From Candidula unifasciata (taxonomy: Eukaryota > Mollusca > Gastropoda > Stylommatophora > Geomitridae), in NCBI GenBank assembly GCA_905116865.2, contig CAJHNH020006656.1, forward strand, positions 72,501 to 136,500: a stretch of DNA of 64,000 nucleotides, given 5' to 3'. A program made the translations under genes and the position numbers. Below, in pieces: positions 36,201 to 51,200 of the stretch. Positions within the stretch are counted from its first letter, which is position 1. Every line of letters starts with the position of its first letter. Below the pieces are notes generated by a model. It did not search any database and was not told the origin of the DNA. It worked only from the letters and a program-made list of their open reading frames with translations.

Positions 36201-39200
36201 ACTATACTTCCATACAGAGAAAAACAGCGCAATTTCTATTTCACAGGTGTGGGGTTTCTATCAACAGTCTGTAGACAAGTTTGGTGACTTACGGGCTCAT
36301 GGCAGCTATGGCTTGACTCTCAAGTAGGTATCCACATTCATTCAGTCATTCATTCATTTATTCATTCATTCATTATTTATTCATTTATTATCCTGTTATG
36401 CCATCATATGTCATACAGAGTTCACAGTCTGCTCCTGCATTCTGTTCTTCCCTGTGCAATTATTATTACAAGATCTTGAGCAGAATCCAGTCTAGCACCT
36501 CTGGCTTTCCTCATCAGTTTGCACCTTAAAGTTTCTTTTGGATCCATCCTCCTTTCCTTAATCCGTTGATTTCCTATTTCAGTGCCTGTTTGATAATTCT
36601 CAGCTCATTTTATTTTTCTCAGGATGTGTCAGATATAGAACGTTCTTCTGTGTTATATGTTGAATTAAGAATCAACATCACAGCACTCAGACACCCCTAT
36701 AAGAGCTCTGTCCCCATCTTCAGCAGCAAACGCATGTTATGACTTTTGAAAAAAAAAATTTTTATTTCCTTGGGTATCACCTAAATAAGCTGTTCCTTCA
36801 TTTCAATTTTGTCCAGTGTTATATCTGCTTGGCCTATTATTAAGGTCTTCAATACATTGATCTTTTCATAACTTATTTGTAGCCCATTTTTTAATGCTAT
36901 TTTGTGCTAAATTACCTGTTTTTCTTTGAATGTCATTGCTTTTCGTGTTTAGCAGAACAATGTCACCTACACTTTGGAGATCTTCCAGTTGTTTGTTCTC
37001 AACCCAGTCAATGTCATTACAGGTATTTACATTTTAACAGGTTATTGAAACTAACTTTTGCTCCTAAGGATTTCATGGCAGACACAATGATTAGTATTAA
37101 CCACATAGTGGACACACATAAACAAAAATAAACATGAGTGAAACTTTCATGTAAAAATATTAGCTAGAATTATTTTATTTGCTTGGTTAAAGTTAGTTGC
37201 TTATCCTTTATGCACATTGCAGAACTTCATTCTCAGGTTTTGTTGTTGTTGTTGCTGTTGTGGTTTTTTAGGCAAATTTTACATTCAGTGGTTAGCCATT
37301 GCTTTCTGAATGGTCAATTCTTGATATCACTGTCGAAACCAATGCAAGACATCATATCATAACCCTTGATCTTTTAGGGTCGTGGAGGTGTATAAATGGA
37401 AGCACTAGCACACAAAACCCACCATAAAAGTATGTCTTGTCATTATTCTTGATGAATAAGTGTATGCTAACTTAGTCCTATCCATTTCTTGACATTGTCC
37501 TTCCAGGTTCTTCTTTGCCCTCTTCTACGACTACCCTCAAATGTTCCTTAAAGTGCAGCCTTTGCAATCGAATCATGTCTCACCATGTGCCTGAACAAAG
37601 CTAGCTTGTGACTTTCACCACTGCCAAGAGAGGCTGCAGCTGTCCTATCTGAAAACTAGTAAACAAACAATTAGCCAGCAGAGTACTTTATTTTCTTAAG
37701 ATATGCCTAAAAAAATGTATTGAACTTTTTGTTTCTGATGTGGGTAAGCAGCTCTCTTGTGAGTTATTGCTTGTTTATACTTTTTCATGACACTTTTTAT
37801 CTGTCCATCATGTTCTCACCATTCTAACACAGCATTACACATCTCTGCCACTTCCACACACTTTCTTACAAATTTTTTTACTGTTCATTATACACTTCAG
37901 TATACCAGTATTGGCTTTGTATAGCTAACAACTATTTCCCATTTCAGTTAATCGAGATATATTGTAGAATATGCAACCTGTTAATGTATTCATCCAGATT
38001 TTGTTTAGAATATAAGACTAAATTTACTACAAATTAAATCACACAATAAATATGTAGGATAACACAAAGAACAATTCATCATATACAATGTTTTTGAGAC
38101 AGAGAGAACTAGGGGAGAAAAAAACATTATTAGAAAATAAGCTGTTCTTACTGTATCCTGTTTTGCAGGCATGAGCTTTCCAGTGTTGGAGGTGGTTGGG
38201 TAAAACATGTGGAGCTAGACCACTCACTGGAACACTTGTACTGCTGCAGTGATCATGATTTGTATGTGTATGATCTGGAGGGGAATCTACTGTTCAAGTT
38301 TGAGAGGTTCTGTTCAAATATACTTCCAGTAGTATTATTGTTGCTAGCTGCAGTAGCACAGTGGCTAGCATACTTGTCTTATAGTCATAGATTTGAATTC
38401 ACATTGAGTTTGATTGTTAAAACTAGTTGGGGTCTTTAGGTGGGACCAGCCTAAAAAGACTGAACAAGAAATGGTTGGAGGGAAACAATGTACACACAGG
38501 AAGATCACATTTTTCGGCCGGAGCCTTTCTCGACACAAAACATAACCCAAGGAAAGGGGGGGGGGGGTCTCCACATGATTAGCTATATAAAATTGAAAGA
38601 AGAAAAGTGTGGAACAAATAAAAGGGACTTGTTCACGTTTCCAGGCCCAGGATTAGAGTAACTTCCCTTGCCATTCCTGCCTCCTTAGGTTGCTGGACCT
38701 ATTTTATGTTGTGGGGGTGTTATGATATGGCTTGGTTCGGTTTTTGCCCAGCGTATGTAATTTTTGTGGGAGGTTGTGTTGTTGCGAGTCATGTGCCGCA
38801 GGTGCCTGTGTACGAGCAAGAAGTACTGCAGAGGAAAGGGCTGCAGGCGCGATGATACTTGGCTGTCGAAACTGGGATGTTTTTATATTTCTACATTCGT
38901 TGGGGGTGGCTTTTCCCCGAGAGAAAGAAAGCAATTACAAGGAGCATAGGAATAGAAAAAAATATTGCTGTTTTTATACTCCTGAACTGTCACATAGGTA
39001 GAAGAACGTAAATATAATCACGCAAGCGAGCTGTGGGAGGACATGAAAAAAGGCAGTGGTTATACCATTCACAATAAGGAAAGCATGACTCCTTGCAACA
39101 TAGGAGAGGTCCAGCGACCTAAGAAGGCATGAATGGTAAGTGAAGTTGCTCTAATCCTGGCTTGGAAATGTAAACAGCACCAATAAAATAAATAAAGGGG

Positions 39201-42200
39201 AGAAAATAACAATTAAAAAAACATATTAATAAGAAAACAGGAGTAATAGGAGTAATAATCTTAGTTGTAGTGGAGATAATACTAACAAAAACATCATCAC
39301 CCATTGAGTTCTGCTTGGCCTATAGAAATTATAATGCTAGCACCCTATGCCTAAGACAACTGTAAACACAAACATGGTTCCTTTGATTGCTCCATTGCCT
39401 GTAATTAATTTCAATAAAATCAACTGCATCTCTGACGAAGCTGTCTTATGCTGCATTTTGCCAGACAGATTTTATAGCATACTATGCTGCTTCTTTGCAT
39501 TTTTCAAAAGTTTGGACAATATATAATGTGTTGCTTGGTTGGTATATACAGGTACTTAATTACACTGAAATATTCTGCATTTTTCCAGAGCACACTCCAT
39601 GTCTATAACTGGCTGCAGATATTCCAGACATGCAACTGTTCTAATTACCTCATCTCTAGATAGTGAAGGTACGTCTGTTCTGTAAAGCACATTTTATTGA
39701 AAACCAAATTTTGAGATCATGCATTTGTCTCCTGACAGCTTATGATATGAGTCATGGACTATTAATCATTGAAGAAAAAAAGCTTTTTTGTAATGAAATG
39801 CCTCAGAAAAATTCTTAGAATATTGTGGACCGACAAGAAGGAAACAAAAAACAGACATCTGACATGATCTGAACATTAAGGAGAATTGGCTCATAAATAG
39901 TATCCTGTCCTCAAAGCTGTGGTATTTTGGCATCATGATGGCCTGGAGAGAAGAGTCATGGAGGATGGGGTTTCTGGAAAACTAAGCAGAGGCCAACCTC
40001 CATGAACGTGGATGCAAGACATTAGAGATGCATTGATTATGAAAACATGCAGGGCTGGAGAATTGGCTAGAGAAAGAAAGATTTTGAGGCACACCATGAA
40101 GGGAGCGATGTTTTGTAAAGGACCAGCTGACTGATGTTTATGATGATTTATGGTTACATAAACAAGCTTATTTATCACAGTACATTGAAAAATTTTGGGG
40201 CACTGTGATATTCATTAGAGAACTTACCTGCCAAGACAGTGGCACGGGTTCAATCCCTGTCAGAGACAGGACTATATTTTCCAGCCTGTATTCAAGGGAA
40301 CCACCGTGGTCTAGCGGCTAGATGCTCGCCTGCAAATTGAAAGGTCGTGGGTTTGGGTCCTGAAAGGGGCCGGACTTCTTTCAAAAAATACCTTGGCTCC
40401 CAGGTCGATCCAGTCTTCAGTGGGTACCAGGTGAAAACCTGGGAGGTAAAGGTGGCCCGCATGATGCTCAGCACATCACCCACCAAGTGCCATCTGGTCT
40501 ATAAAATATAGGTCTAACCCTTAATACCCAATGCTCCTTTCATTTTTTGCCTAGGTTCAAGCCAGTCACTTGATAAACTTCTTCCTATTTTTTTCAGTAA
40601 ACTCTCATATAAAGCTCTGGGTGTTGGTCCACTTCTGGACTTTGGTTTTGACCAAGAGCTTGAATTTAGCATGCACATCCATTTAACAGATCTGTCTTAT
40701 TTGTATTCAAACTGTTGGTTCCTTGTTTCCCAAGAAGATGCACTCCAACTTTAAAGCAAACAACTCTGAACAGAAAACCAAAAGATATGGCTTGTGAAAG
40801 TGAGCAACAGATAATTTTCAGAAATTTTGGGAATTTTCTGTGGAGAAAAGGTGATACAAAAGGGAACCAGTCACCTTGCCTAATATTTTATGACCTAGTA
40901 TGTTTGTACTTGTAATATTGCTAACTTATGTAAGATGCTGATAAAGACTCTTTAGCCATAACATTTACTTGTAATTTGTGTTTGTGATATAAGTTGACTG
41001 GTTTTACTTTTCATTTGTTTTGATATCTTTTCATAGTATGTATAGAGGTCTATCATTAAACAGCAGTAACTGTTATGGGATTTCCATTTTTATGAAATTA
41101 AGTTTTGACTTTGTTAAAAACAGTGAAAGTCTGGAGTCTGCTAGGAGGACTTGTGCACATTTTCCGAGGACATTCTCGAGCTGTGACAAACCTGATTCTA
41201 CATCCTGCCACATCTAGCATTGTAATTACTTGTTCTTTAGATGGAACTGTCCGCATGTGGTCTCTGGACACCATGGACTGTCTCAGCAGGTAAACTTTCA
41301 CACTGATTGGCCATTCTGTTCAATTTACACTCAAAATTATATTGTCCAAAGCATTAGGGTGAGCTGTATTAGCATAGTAGCTAGAAACTCACCTGCCAAC
41401 CTAAAGTCTTGGGTTTATATAGGCCTTAAGGCAGGTTTATTTGTCTCCAGCATTGACTTTGGCTACCATATCAACCCAGACTAAAATGGTTATCATTATT
41501 ATCATGGGAAGTAAAGGTGGCTGTCGTGGTGTTCACAACACCACCCACTGATTGCTGATTGGTCTATATAAATATAAGGCTAACATCACATGCCTAATAG
41601 CCACTGATGTGAAAAAGGTCTTTGACTTTAACAATAGTGCCTAAACTACTAAGCATAGAAAAATAAATTTATAGTAATTTAACATTTTAAAAGAAAGAAT
41701 AAAAGATCTTATAGCTAGGGGGATGTGATGTTGTCAATTCATAACTTAAGGACCAATTCCATTAATTGTAACTAGAATAGGGGGATGTGATGTTGTCAAT
41801 TCATAACTTAAGGACCAGTTCCATTAATTGTAACTAGAAAATTCTTCCTTGTATGAATAGTGAGTTTCTCAAAATAATGAAAGTAAGACAGTAAGCCCAA
41901 TTTTTGGCCCATTGATATAATAGGTTTTTGTTTTTTTTCACTTGAACTCATGGGGTAAAAGAAATAAAAGAACTGACAAACATGGAGAAGCGAAAAAAGA
42001 GATAGATGAAAAAATGGGAAGACATTGAAGAAGCTGTGGGCTGGAAAGGCTTGGTATGAATTGATTGGTTATGTTTTTTCCTGGTGATATAAAGGACAGA
42101 ATGGGGTAAAAGGGGGGAAGTGAGAAATTAGAGGAGAAGGGTCTTAGAAATCAGTTAGCATTGAAATAAATCATCCAGAATAAAGGTATATGTTTACCTG

Positions 42201-45200
42201 TGCTACTCAGTATGACACTGAATAAAATAAATTTACTGAACTCACCCATGTCTAGGTAGTTCAACCCTAATTTTTTTATTTTGTTTCACAATAGCTGTTC
42301 CAGTTTCTGCTTTTCACTTTTTGCTATATTTTTATTCCTTTCTGATTCCGCACCCACATCCCTTCATTTGTCTGGGTTGAGGCTTAAGATTCTTTTTCTT
42401 GCAATATACCTTTGCATATTTTTGCCTATTTCTCACTCTTTGAGGCAGTTTAATTAGTTTATTTATTTCTTTTTACAAACTTGACTGCATTATTTATATA
42501 TTTTTTAAAATCTTAAATATTAAATTGAGTAACAATTGACATAACAGCTTTTACAACATTCTCATAAACATCCTGTTCCCATCTTAACACCCAGTGCAGA
42601 GTTTCAATTACAGTGGTACCAGTAGCAGTCTGTTTGTATGTCCAACTTACCTCTGAGTTTTAACTCTTTGAGTCCCAAGGAACACATCATATATTCATAG
42701 GTCCCTACCTAGAAGCCCAATGAATGCATGATGCACTGATTTTATTACTTTCTTTACTACCCACTAGGCCTGTGATGCTAAACCCCCTGGGACTCAAAGA
42801 GTTAAGTATCAGCCAGACACCCTGGTTACTCCCCCCTGCACAATTCTCAACACTGAATAAACTGGCATTGTTTACAAGTTTATCTTCTTGTTGCAGTGTG
42901 GTAGTATCAGTAGATGGATTACAGTGGATGGGCCTGACAGATGACAACTTACTGTACTTGGGCACCTTACGGGCTCTCACTCTTTGGAATTTAAACTACA
43001 ATGTGCAATTCAGGGCCCTGATCCGAAGTCCAGTTACACAAATGGTGCGGTGTGGATGCAAGGGAAAGACAACTCGAATAGTAGCCATCAGTGATGATAA
43101 CAGGTCTTATTTCTTTTCTTACATAATATTTTAAGAGTATTTACTATTTAATTATTCACGATCAATTATTTGTGTTTTTTTTAAATTTTTAAATAATATA
43201 GTAACAATTGTTTTAGAGGCTTGGCCAGCAAAAAGTTGTATTAGCAAAAATAAAATACATTTTGTGAACTGTGGAAAAATACATTTTGCGAACTATAAAA
43301 AATATTGATGTAATAAAATTGTAAAGGAATCAGTAATCCTGTCTCAATATGGGACCTAATGTTTTCTTATTTTAAAGCCCTACCCCCGACTGAAGTCATG
43401 GGTCCTAATACAACCTAATATTTGAACAGGGTTTCTGGGACTTGCACCAAATGGTGGCACTTTGTGTCACTGGATGTTCCGACTCTCGTTGTGCGGTCCT
43501 GGTAGGGTTGAACATCACTCGTCAGTGAATCAGTAATCATGCACTCTGCTCCCACAGGGCTGCAGGCTTCATGAGACTGGTGTAGTCACTGCCAGGTGTT
43601 CCAGTTATAACTTCTTTTAAGATTGAAAGGGATATCTTAGATTTGCCTTGTTGGCTTGGTAACCTCATGGTGGTAAATTAGTGAATTGATGCATGACAAG
43701 CCCGATGTTGTAAGGGTCCTTTGGAAGCGAGTGAAGAGTGCGGAGGCACAGATAGATCATCATGGTCTGAAGAGAATAATGCTGTGAGCAGTGACCAGGG
43801 TATCAGACCAACACTCAACACTTGAGGAAAAGGTGAGATGGACAGACAGTCATACTTTTACGGGTGCCTTTGGGATTCGAACTCTGTGCTTGCCGTTGGA
43901 GTTGGGGATGGGGTACTTATGTAATTCGGCTCTTAATTCAACTTTCAAAACTGGAAAAAAAAACCTTTACGTAGCAGCCTGATAGAGGAAAATAGAGAGA
44001 AATACAATCAGTCAGTGCACTTAAGTACTTTTAAAAAGACATTGTACTTAAACTATATTTCAATGTTTTTTTTTTTTTTTTTTAAATTTCAGTATTTCCT
44101 TTATAACTGATGTCATTAAACTTTTTATCTCAGTGTTCGAATTATGGCTCGCAGCAACATTAAGAGTTTAACTACAGTTTTGCCACCTCCGAACATTTCA
44201 CCGTTACAACATATAATGAGTGTATGTTACAGTCGGGAGTTCAGTGTTGTCTACCTGCTCATAAATCCACAAGAGATTTGGGTGTACACAGCACGGTAAA
44301 ATCTTTTACTATGTATTTCCATGACATTTACACTAAGAATGACATGGTGTTTATCATCATCATCATCAGCAACTTCCACTGCTGGCATTAGGCATCAGTT
44401 TGTGGCCTAGTACTTGTTGGATACAACACGAAACTTAAGGTCTTCAATTCCTGTGTGATCCCAGTGCTAACTTATGGTTGTGAGAGTTGGAAATCATCAG
44501 TATCAATCGATAAGAAACTAGTCGCTTTCGAGAATAGATGCCTCCGAAAGCTATTGAATGTTCACTGGTCGGACTTTAGGTCCAATACATCTATAAGACA
44601 GGAAACAAAACAAAAATATGTGTCTGATTTTATTAGAATGCGTCGCTGGAATTACATCGGTCACGTACTCAGAATGGACATACAGAGACTTCCCCACCAA
44701 GCCTTCATATGGTCACCAGAGGGTAAAAGAAAACAGGGAAGACCAAAAGAAACTCTCCGTAGAACCATCACAAGGGAGAGCTCAACCATAGGTCTCAGTC
44801 GCACTCAAGACCTACATCAAGTGGCAACGAACCGACAGACGTGGAAAGCTATGACCTCTGCCCTATGCGCCATCTTTGGCACAAGAGGAATAACTAACTA
44901 ACTAACTAACTTGTTGGATAGCATTGGTTATTGTCACTCCATGTGTCTTAAGTGTCATTAGCTCATCTTCTCCTTTTGTATCCTTTTGCTGTCACATCAG
45001 ATCTTTTTTTAGGTGTAGTGCTGTTTGATCTTCTGCCTGACATGAATTTGGTGCGAGTTGCTGTTCTCACAGTCTATCTGATAGTATAAATTCTCATTTT
45101 ATGTTCAGTGGTTAAGCTGACAGATATTCTCAGTCATCCCATTTCACATGTCTTTGTTTTACTCAGATGCGCCTTTGATAAATTCAGGTTTGGTACTCTA

Positions 45201-48200
45201 AGCACTATGCTAGTAGCAGTTTTATATTTAGACTATTTCTTGACAGTCATACTTATATTTTATAGTTTTAATAATGGTTATGGCATTAATGGCATTTATG
45301 CTTAAATTAGGGAAAATTATTTATTGAAAGAATGTTCACCTGATTAATTTAGGAAACTGAAATACCAAGAGATTACAGGCCATCTTGAATGTAAACATAT
45401 TCACTGTTGATTACTTATTAATGTTTACTGTTTAACATAGACACAGCAATCAGAGTTCTTAAATTTGAACACATCCATCTTTGAAGTAACAGATTTCTAC
45501 TCACACAATGGGTTTTATTGATCAATTGACTATTATCATGCTAGCTACCTGTATTTCTAAGAACATTAACTGGGACATTAACTGCGACTCATTTGAGATG
45601 GGTTGTCCTGGAAGAACAGTCCAGTGAAAAATAATTCTTGTCTTGAAAGCTATTTGAAGACGTGAGGACTGGCCAGCAGTCAAATATGCTAGCTACTGTA
45701 CTACTGCACAAATCCGATCTTTGATGACCTGCACATTGCTGCAGGTATGCATCAGTAGATCTTGAGCATGAATGCTCCACATGGGGGTTCTGGGGCCTAA
45801 TTTTGGGGCCAAACTAAACAGACATACTGGCCCCTAACAAGCATGTTGTCAAAGGTGACTCATTAGGGGTTTATTCAGTGTTCGGCTGAAATGTACAGAT
45901 ATCTCAGCCTAGCTGTAAACCACACCTGCTTAAATTGTTTACCTTGCACTCTGAACATCATGGGTTTGATTATTGACTCCATATTTGCATTTACACATGC
46001 GTGATGTTTCAAAGATAACTTTGAGATCGTTACCAGAGCTATTGGGTTTTATGCTTAATAACTTGAATGTACCAAACATTTTTAATTCTTGCGAAAATAG
46101 ACTGTTTTTTCCATGATCTTGTTTCAGAACTGATCCAGCTTGTCGTGTAGCTATATGGCACATGACTGACATTCAGAAGAAGCTTTCAGTATTGAATACT
46201 GGACTGGCCGGATCCAAAAATCACATATCTGTGTAAGAACAAAGAATATGCCATTTAGAAGCAATTTAACTCATTCAGGCTTAGACATTTGTTTCATTAA
46301 CTTGTTCTCTTTTAGTTATATATTATACTCCAGACTATGAAAATTATTACCAAACCCCATATAAAATTAAAAAGAAAAATGGATGTTTGCAGACAAGAAG
46401 GTTGAAACAGTCATCCAGTCTGGATATTATCCCCTCATTTTCATTGCTGTCCAAGTTTCTTCAGAACATTTTGCATTTGTTTTTTGTTCCATGGAATACA
46501 ACTGATTCTTCTGTATGTATACATTCCCAGAGACTCATTTAAACTGTATAGTGGCTCGGTCATTGTCTAGGTCTCTGTCCTGTACAGTAGGGTTATGTAC
46601 CCCTTATAGGGTGGAATAATAATAATTAGTTTTTTTTTGTCCAGGATTTACAGTCATATGTTAATGCAGAAATTCTCTTTCACCTCCAGTGACAGGGATA
46701 CAGATTGCATAAGATGTTCTTCATTTTATTAAAATGTAGTTTTTTTTCCTGCCTTATTTTTTTAATTTCTGTGATACATTTTCTATCCGACAAGACAAGT
46801 CAGGATTCCATTATCACATACAAGTTACCCCATACCTGCTTTATTCCTGTGCCAGTGTCTGATATTATCCATGTATCTGGATACTGATTAGATATTTAAA
46901 TATTTACATTTTGATACTGGCCCAGGAAACTGCTTTTGATATTAATTGTACGTAGTCACTTACACACTCATACACACACACACACACACGCACGCACGCA
47001 TGCATGCACAAACGCACGCACGCGTGCATGCGTGCGCGCGCGCGCACACGCACACGCGCGCTTACACACACACACGATGAAAGGTCACACATTAAATTAA
47101 ATTAGGTTTTATACTTCTCTTTCAGACTTTCACAGGACAAGCCTAGTACATTACCTGCAGCTAAAGAAAATAAGAATGAAGGATTGGCTAGATGCTGCTG
47201 TATCACCGTGCTCCCATCTGCTGTAACTGTGTGGTCAAGCAGTGGTTATAGCTGCCCTATCAGAGACTCATATCTGCTTGTTGGATTAGAGGTATAATAG
47301 CTTATAAATACTGTTGACCTTTCCATGCCTATGTATTATATGTATGTGTTATAAGTACTGTAGAAGCCAATTTTTAGTTGTTTTACAGCTTAGCAACACC
47401 ATTCAGCAAATTCATTGAGAAACAGGAGATCAAATGGATTGGTCGTCTAGTAAGAATCAAGAATGCACTCAAAAACAACTACCAATGCAGGCGTTATGCA
47501 TGAAAAGATCTGAAGTAAAAGCAAGAGGCAGCATTAGGAAAAGTTAGATTGATGATATTAAAGAGCTTCTACATCGACACGGAATAGCCATTGCTGTCCA
47601 TCTGGCAATGGATGGCAGAATGATACTCCCCACAATACTTTAGGGTAGAAGTAGACATTAATGATGTTGATGATGATGATGACAGTTTAGCAGTCCTTGC
47701 ATTGTATGCAAGTAGTTAAGAAAAGTTTTGTTGCAGTTGTCATTTTGCTCATTTAAAAAAATATTTTAGTTGATGCTGCACCCTATTAGCTCATAGTTGG
47801 GAGATACCAGGTTCGATTCCAGTTGCAGGTGATTTGGAAGCAGACTGCTTTCTGTGCCTTGTTTTGGCACTGGTACCAAGAGCCTACCATTTAGAAAGTA
47901 GTGGCAAACAAATCAATGTAAAATTTCATAGTAGAATAACTTCATAGTAGAATCACAAACATCCAAGAAATTATGGGTTAGTTCTTCATTGTTCTCTAAA
48001 GGATAGACAACTAACTTACTCTGTATTTGTTTTAGGATGGGAGAATTTTATTCATGGATCCAGTTATAAAAGGAGAGAGATATCTGGAATTGAAGACAGG
48101 AAAAGATCCTGTAAGTTCATTATTTATTAACTTAATAAAGCATTTCCAGTTGTTGTTCTGCTGTTATTTCATTTTCACCTCCATTGTTGTTGTGGTTACT

Positions 48201-51200
48201 CCATCACAAGTACTGATGACCTATCTTTTCAACTGCTAGTGATAGAGCAGGGATTTATGGGTATGCAGATGGTTGATATGGCTAAATATGGCATGGTTGT
48301 TTTTTGGGTAGTGTGGGCAGGGAATCTGAGTAACTAGTTAAATGCTACAGGAAAATTCTCAGAGTACTCTTGGACCTGGACAAGATTTTAAAAACCTGGT
48401 TTTCTCATGATCTCAGATTGGATTCCAGGCCATTACGCTTCTCTGATAACCTCACCCCCCCCCCCCCCACATACATCTAAAATGCAAATCAGTCTATTTT
48501 CAGATCAACCCAGGCAGAGCAGGCAGTGTGCAGGACTCAACTCACCAAGGACCTCTTCCTCAACCCAGCAAGCTATCTGTCTCTCTCCATCTTCCGACCT
48601 AACTATAAAATATCTTGGCACCTCGGGCGTTCTAATTTTTTTGCAAACCTTTGTTACCTCCTCTACATATTTAACGGCTGCGCACAACAACAAGATTGTG
48701 ACAGTCGTCCTTGTGGGAGCCGTGTTTAGGACGCTCAGAGTGCGGGACTGTTTGTTTCGCGGCGGTGTGACTGGTGACTGACTTGGTACTAACACAGATG
48801 AACAGTGCAAAAGCTAACGGATAGCCAACTAAAACAGGAACCAGGACCCATAAAAACCAGATCTTAGGCAACAAATGAACAAACTCAGGTGTAATTGCTC
48901 ACCACAAAGGAAGATAAATAAATAAGATAGCAAAGGAACCGTCCTTGAAAAAGCAGGCCATCAGGCGGCTAAAAAAGGACTAAGCTTGGAATTTTTGTTT
49001 GATTTTATACGATACGATACAGTGATCTCAGATTCAATGTGGACTTGCTCATAGTTAAGTTAGTTGCTTATCACTCATAGTTAAGTTAGTTTTTTTATCC
49101 TTCAGAGGATGTTGCAGAACCAACACAGCAATATTTTGGCTTTTTTGGTTTTGACATAGCATGATCATCTGTATTAGAGCTGATTGAAAGTACACAAGAC
49201 AGAAGTTTATGGATAGACAAGACAACCAATGCTGCATGGACTTTAAGAAGAAGAAGAAAAAGACGGATGAGTTATATCAATTCCCATAGTAACTGGAATT
49301 GATATCATTGCAAATAATAATAATAATAATAATAATAACAACTCAAGACACACCTATAGGTACTCAGTATCTCTCAGAAAATAGTGGAGTCTATGGAGCA
49401 CCACCTGTCACTGCAGCTTAGAGGGAGAATTGGTGCAACCAGTTCTTCTTCTTCTTTAGTAATCTTGGGTCATATGCCTAATCTGCTATGGGCCTTTAGT
49501 TGGGTGTCTGCTTGTGGTCTATTAGGTTTAGTCTAAGCTTAGCTGTCAGGCCTGCTCGATGTGACTAGGAGATGAAGTCTTGTAAGGCATGTTCTGGGGT
49601 CTTTTTAGCATGAAGAAACTAGCAGAGCTGTTTTAGCTCACACCTAATTCACATGATTGTTAGATTAGTCTGCAAGTTCTAGTGTATAGGGGGGAAAATG
49701 GTAACCAAGTCTATTAGGTTTCGATGATTTAAAAAATAATTTTCATAATTGTGACCAGTGTTGTTTATTTTTTTTTTTTTTTCAAATCACTTATTCAGGA
49801 GTACATAAATATATTTCTGCTGCAAGTAATAGTTCTTTGTCATCCTAATCCTACAGGTGTTAGAGATGTGTCAGGATAATGCTCATGGTGCATTGGTCAC
49901 TGTTCACAAAGTGAAGGATGTCGTGAGAATCCTGGTGTGGTGTGTTCCAGACCTCACACTCCAGCATGAGCTGTTCACTGCAGCCGGTCTCAAGGACTTT
50001 GTCAGGGAGGTGAGATTAGATTTTAGATATAAATTTTTTTTTAGTCATCGTTTTTTCACTATAGACATAAATTATGGGGGAACCCTTGAGGCCATTCACT
50101 AAAGTGATGTTCGGTTTAAGTAATCTACTCATTGGCACTGATAAATGTCCTGTTGCCTCTGCTTCTATCTTTTATGTTTATTACCACCACTGCATTTAAC
50201 TTAATGCTGAATTTTCTTTTCAGAGCTCTATTCTAATGACAGGTCATGCAAGTGGTTCTGTTGTGTTCCACACTTTAGAACCTGTGAGAGATGTGGGTCA
50301 CCACAAGACTAGAAGTTAGTACTTCTAATTTTTAGACTTAATTTGCTTAGAAGTTACATTTTAAAATTAATTTGGATGAATTTTATGTTTGTCAAAGAGG
50401 CAGGATTCAGATATTGGTCTGGGCTCTCAGGTTGACCTAACCTAAAAAAGATACTAAGAAATGTTCTGAGAAGTAAATGCGGCCAGCGTGATATAATCAC
50501 ATAACTCACTTAGACTGTGGATTTCATTTGAAAGCTTTTTGACTGTGTGATTTGTGTTGTGAACAGCAGACTCTGAAAATGGTGAGTGGCCTGTTGCCAC
50601 AGAACAGTTAAGTGCTTCAAGCAAATAACTGTGCTTTGCAACTGCTGATTTGTTGTAATAGCATCTTTCTTCAATGATGATCTGTATACCTAGTGCTGGA
50701 CTGTTTTTGTTGGCTACTCTAATGGTTGCCTTATACATTTAATGTGTGTGTATTGTGTTGGCTTTGCTGAGACTGCAATCTGTGTCAGTTATTTCACAAG
50801 GGACAGTGAGGAACATTCTCTGCGGTTTTCTTTGGCATAGGAACAGAGCAACAATGGGATGTCTCATTTGCCTTGCAGTTGAAACTGTGATTACCTGATT
50901 ATCTGATTTCACACTGAGTGCTGATTTGTCTATAAAAAATTAGGGCCAGCACCCATTATGTCTCAAGCTTCAGAAATTCTTCTACATTTTTTTTTTCAAA
51001 TGTTGATGTGTACATACAAAATAAAATTGTTGCATTGTGTACATCTCTATTCTTCTGCTATAGCCAGCCTGCTTGCTGTTGACCCTCTTCATTCCTGTGT
51101 ATTAGTACAAAGGGCAGTTTAGGATTATCTCTTTCCAACTGGTTTTGGCCGTCACAATTCTCCATTGACTCATGACTACAAAATGTGGACTAGGAGGGTG

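Noticed and set aside
42724..43134. Single 136-codon ORF as an intronless gene
   Set aside because: Its first part is MITE and intron; only 42897-43103 is coding by phase and motif.
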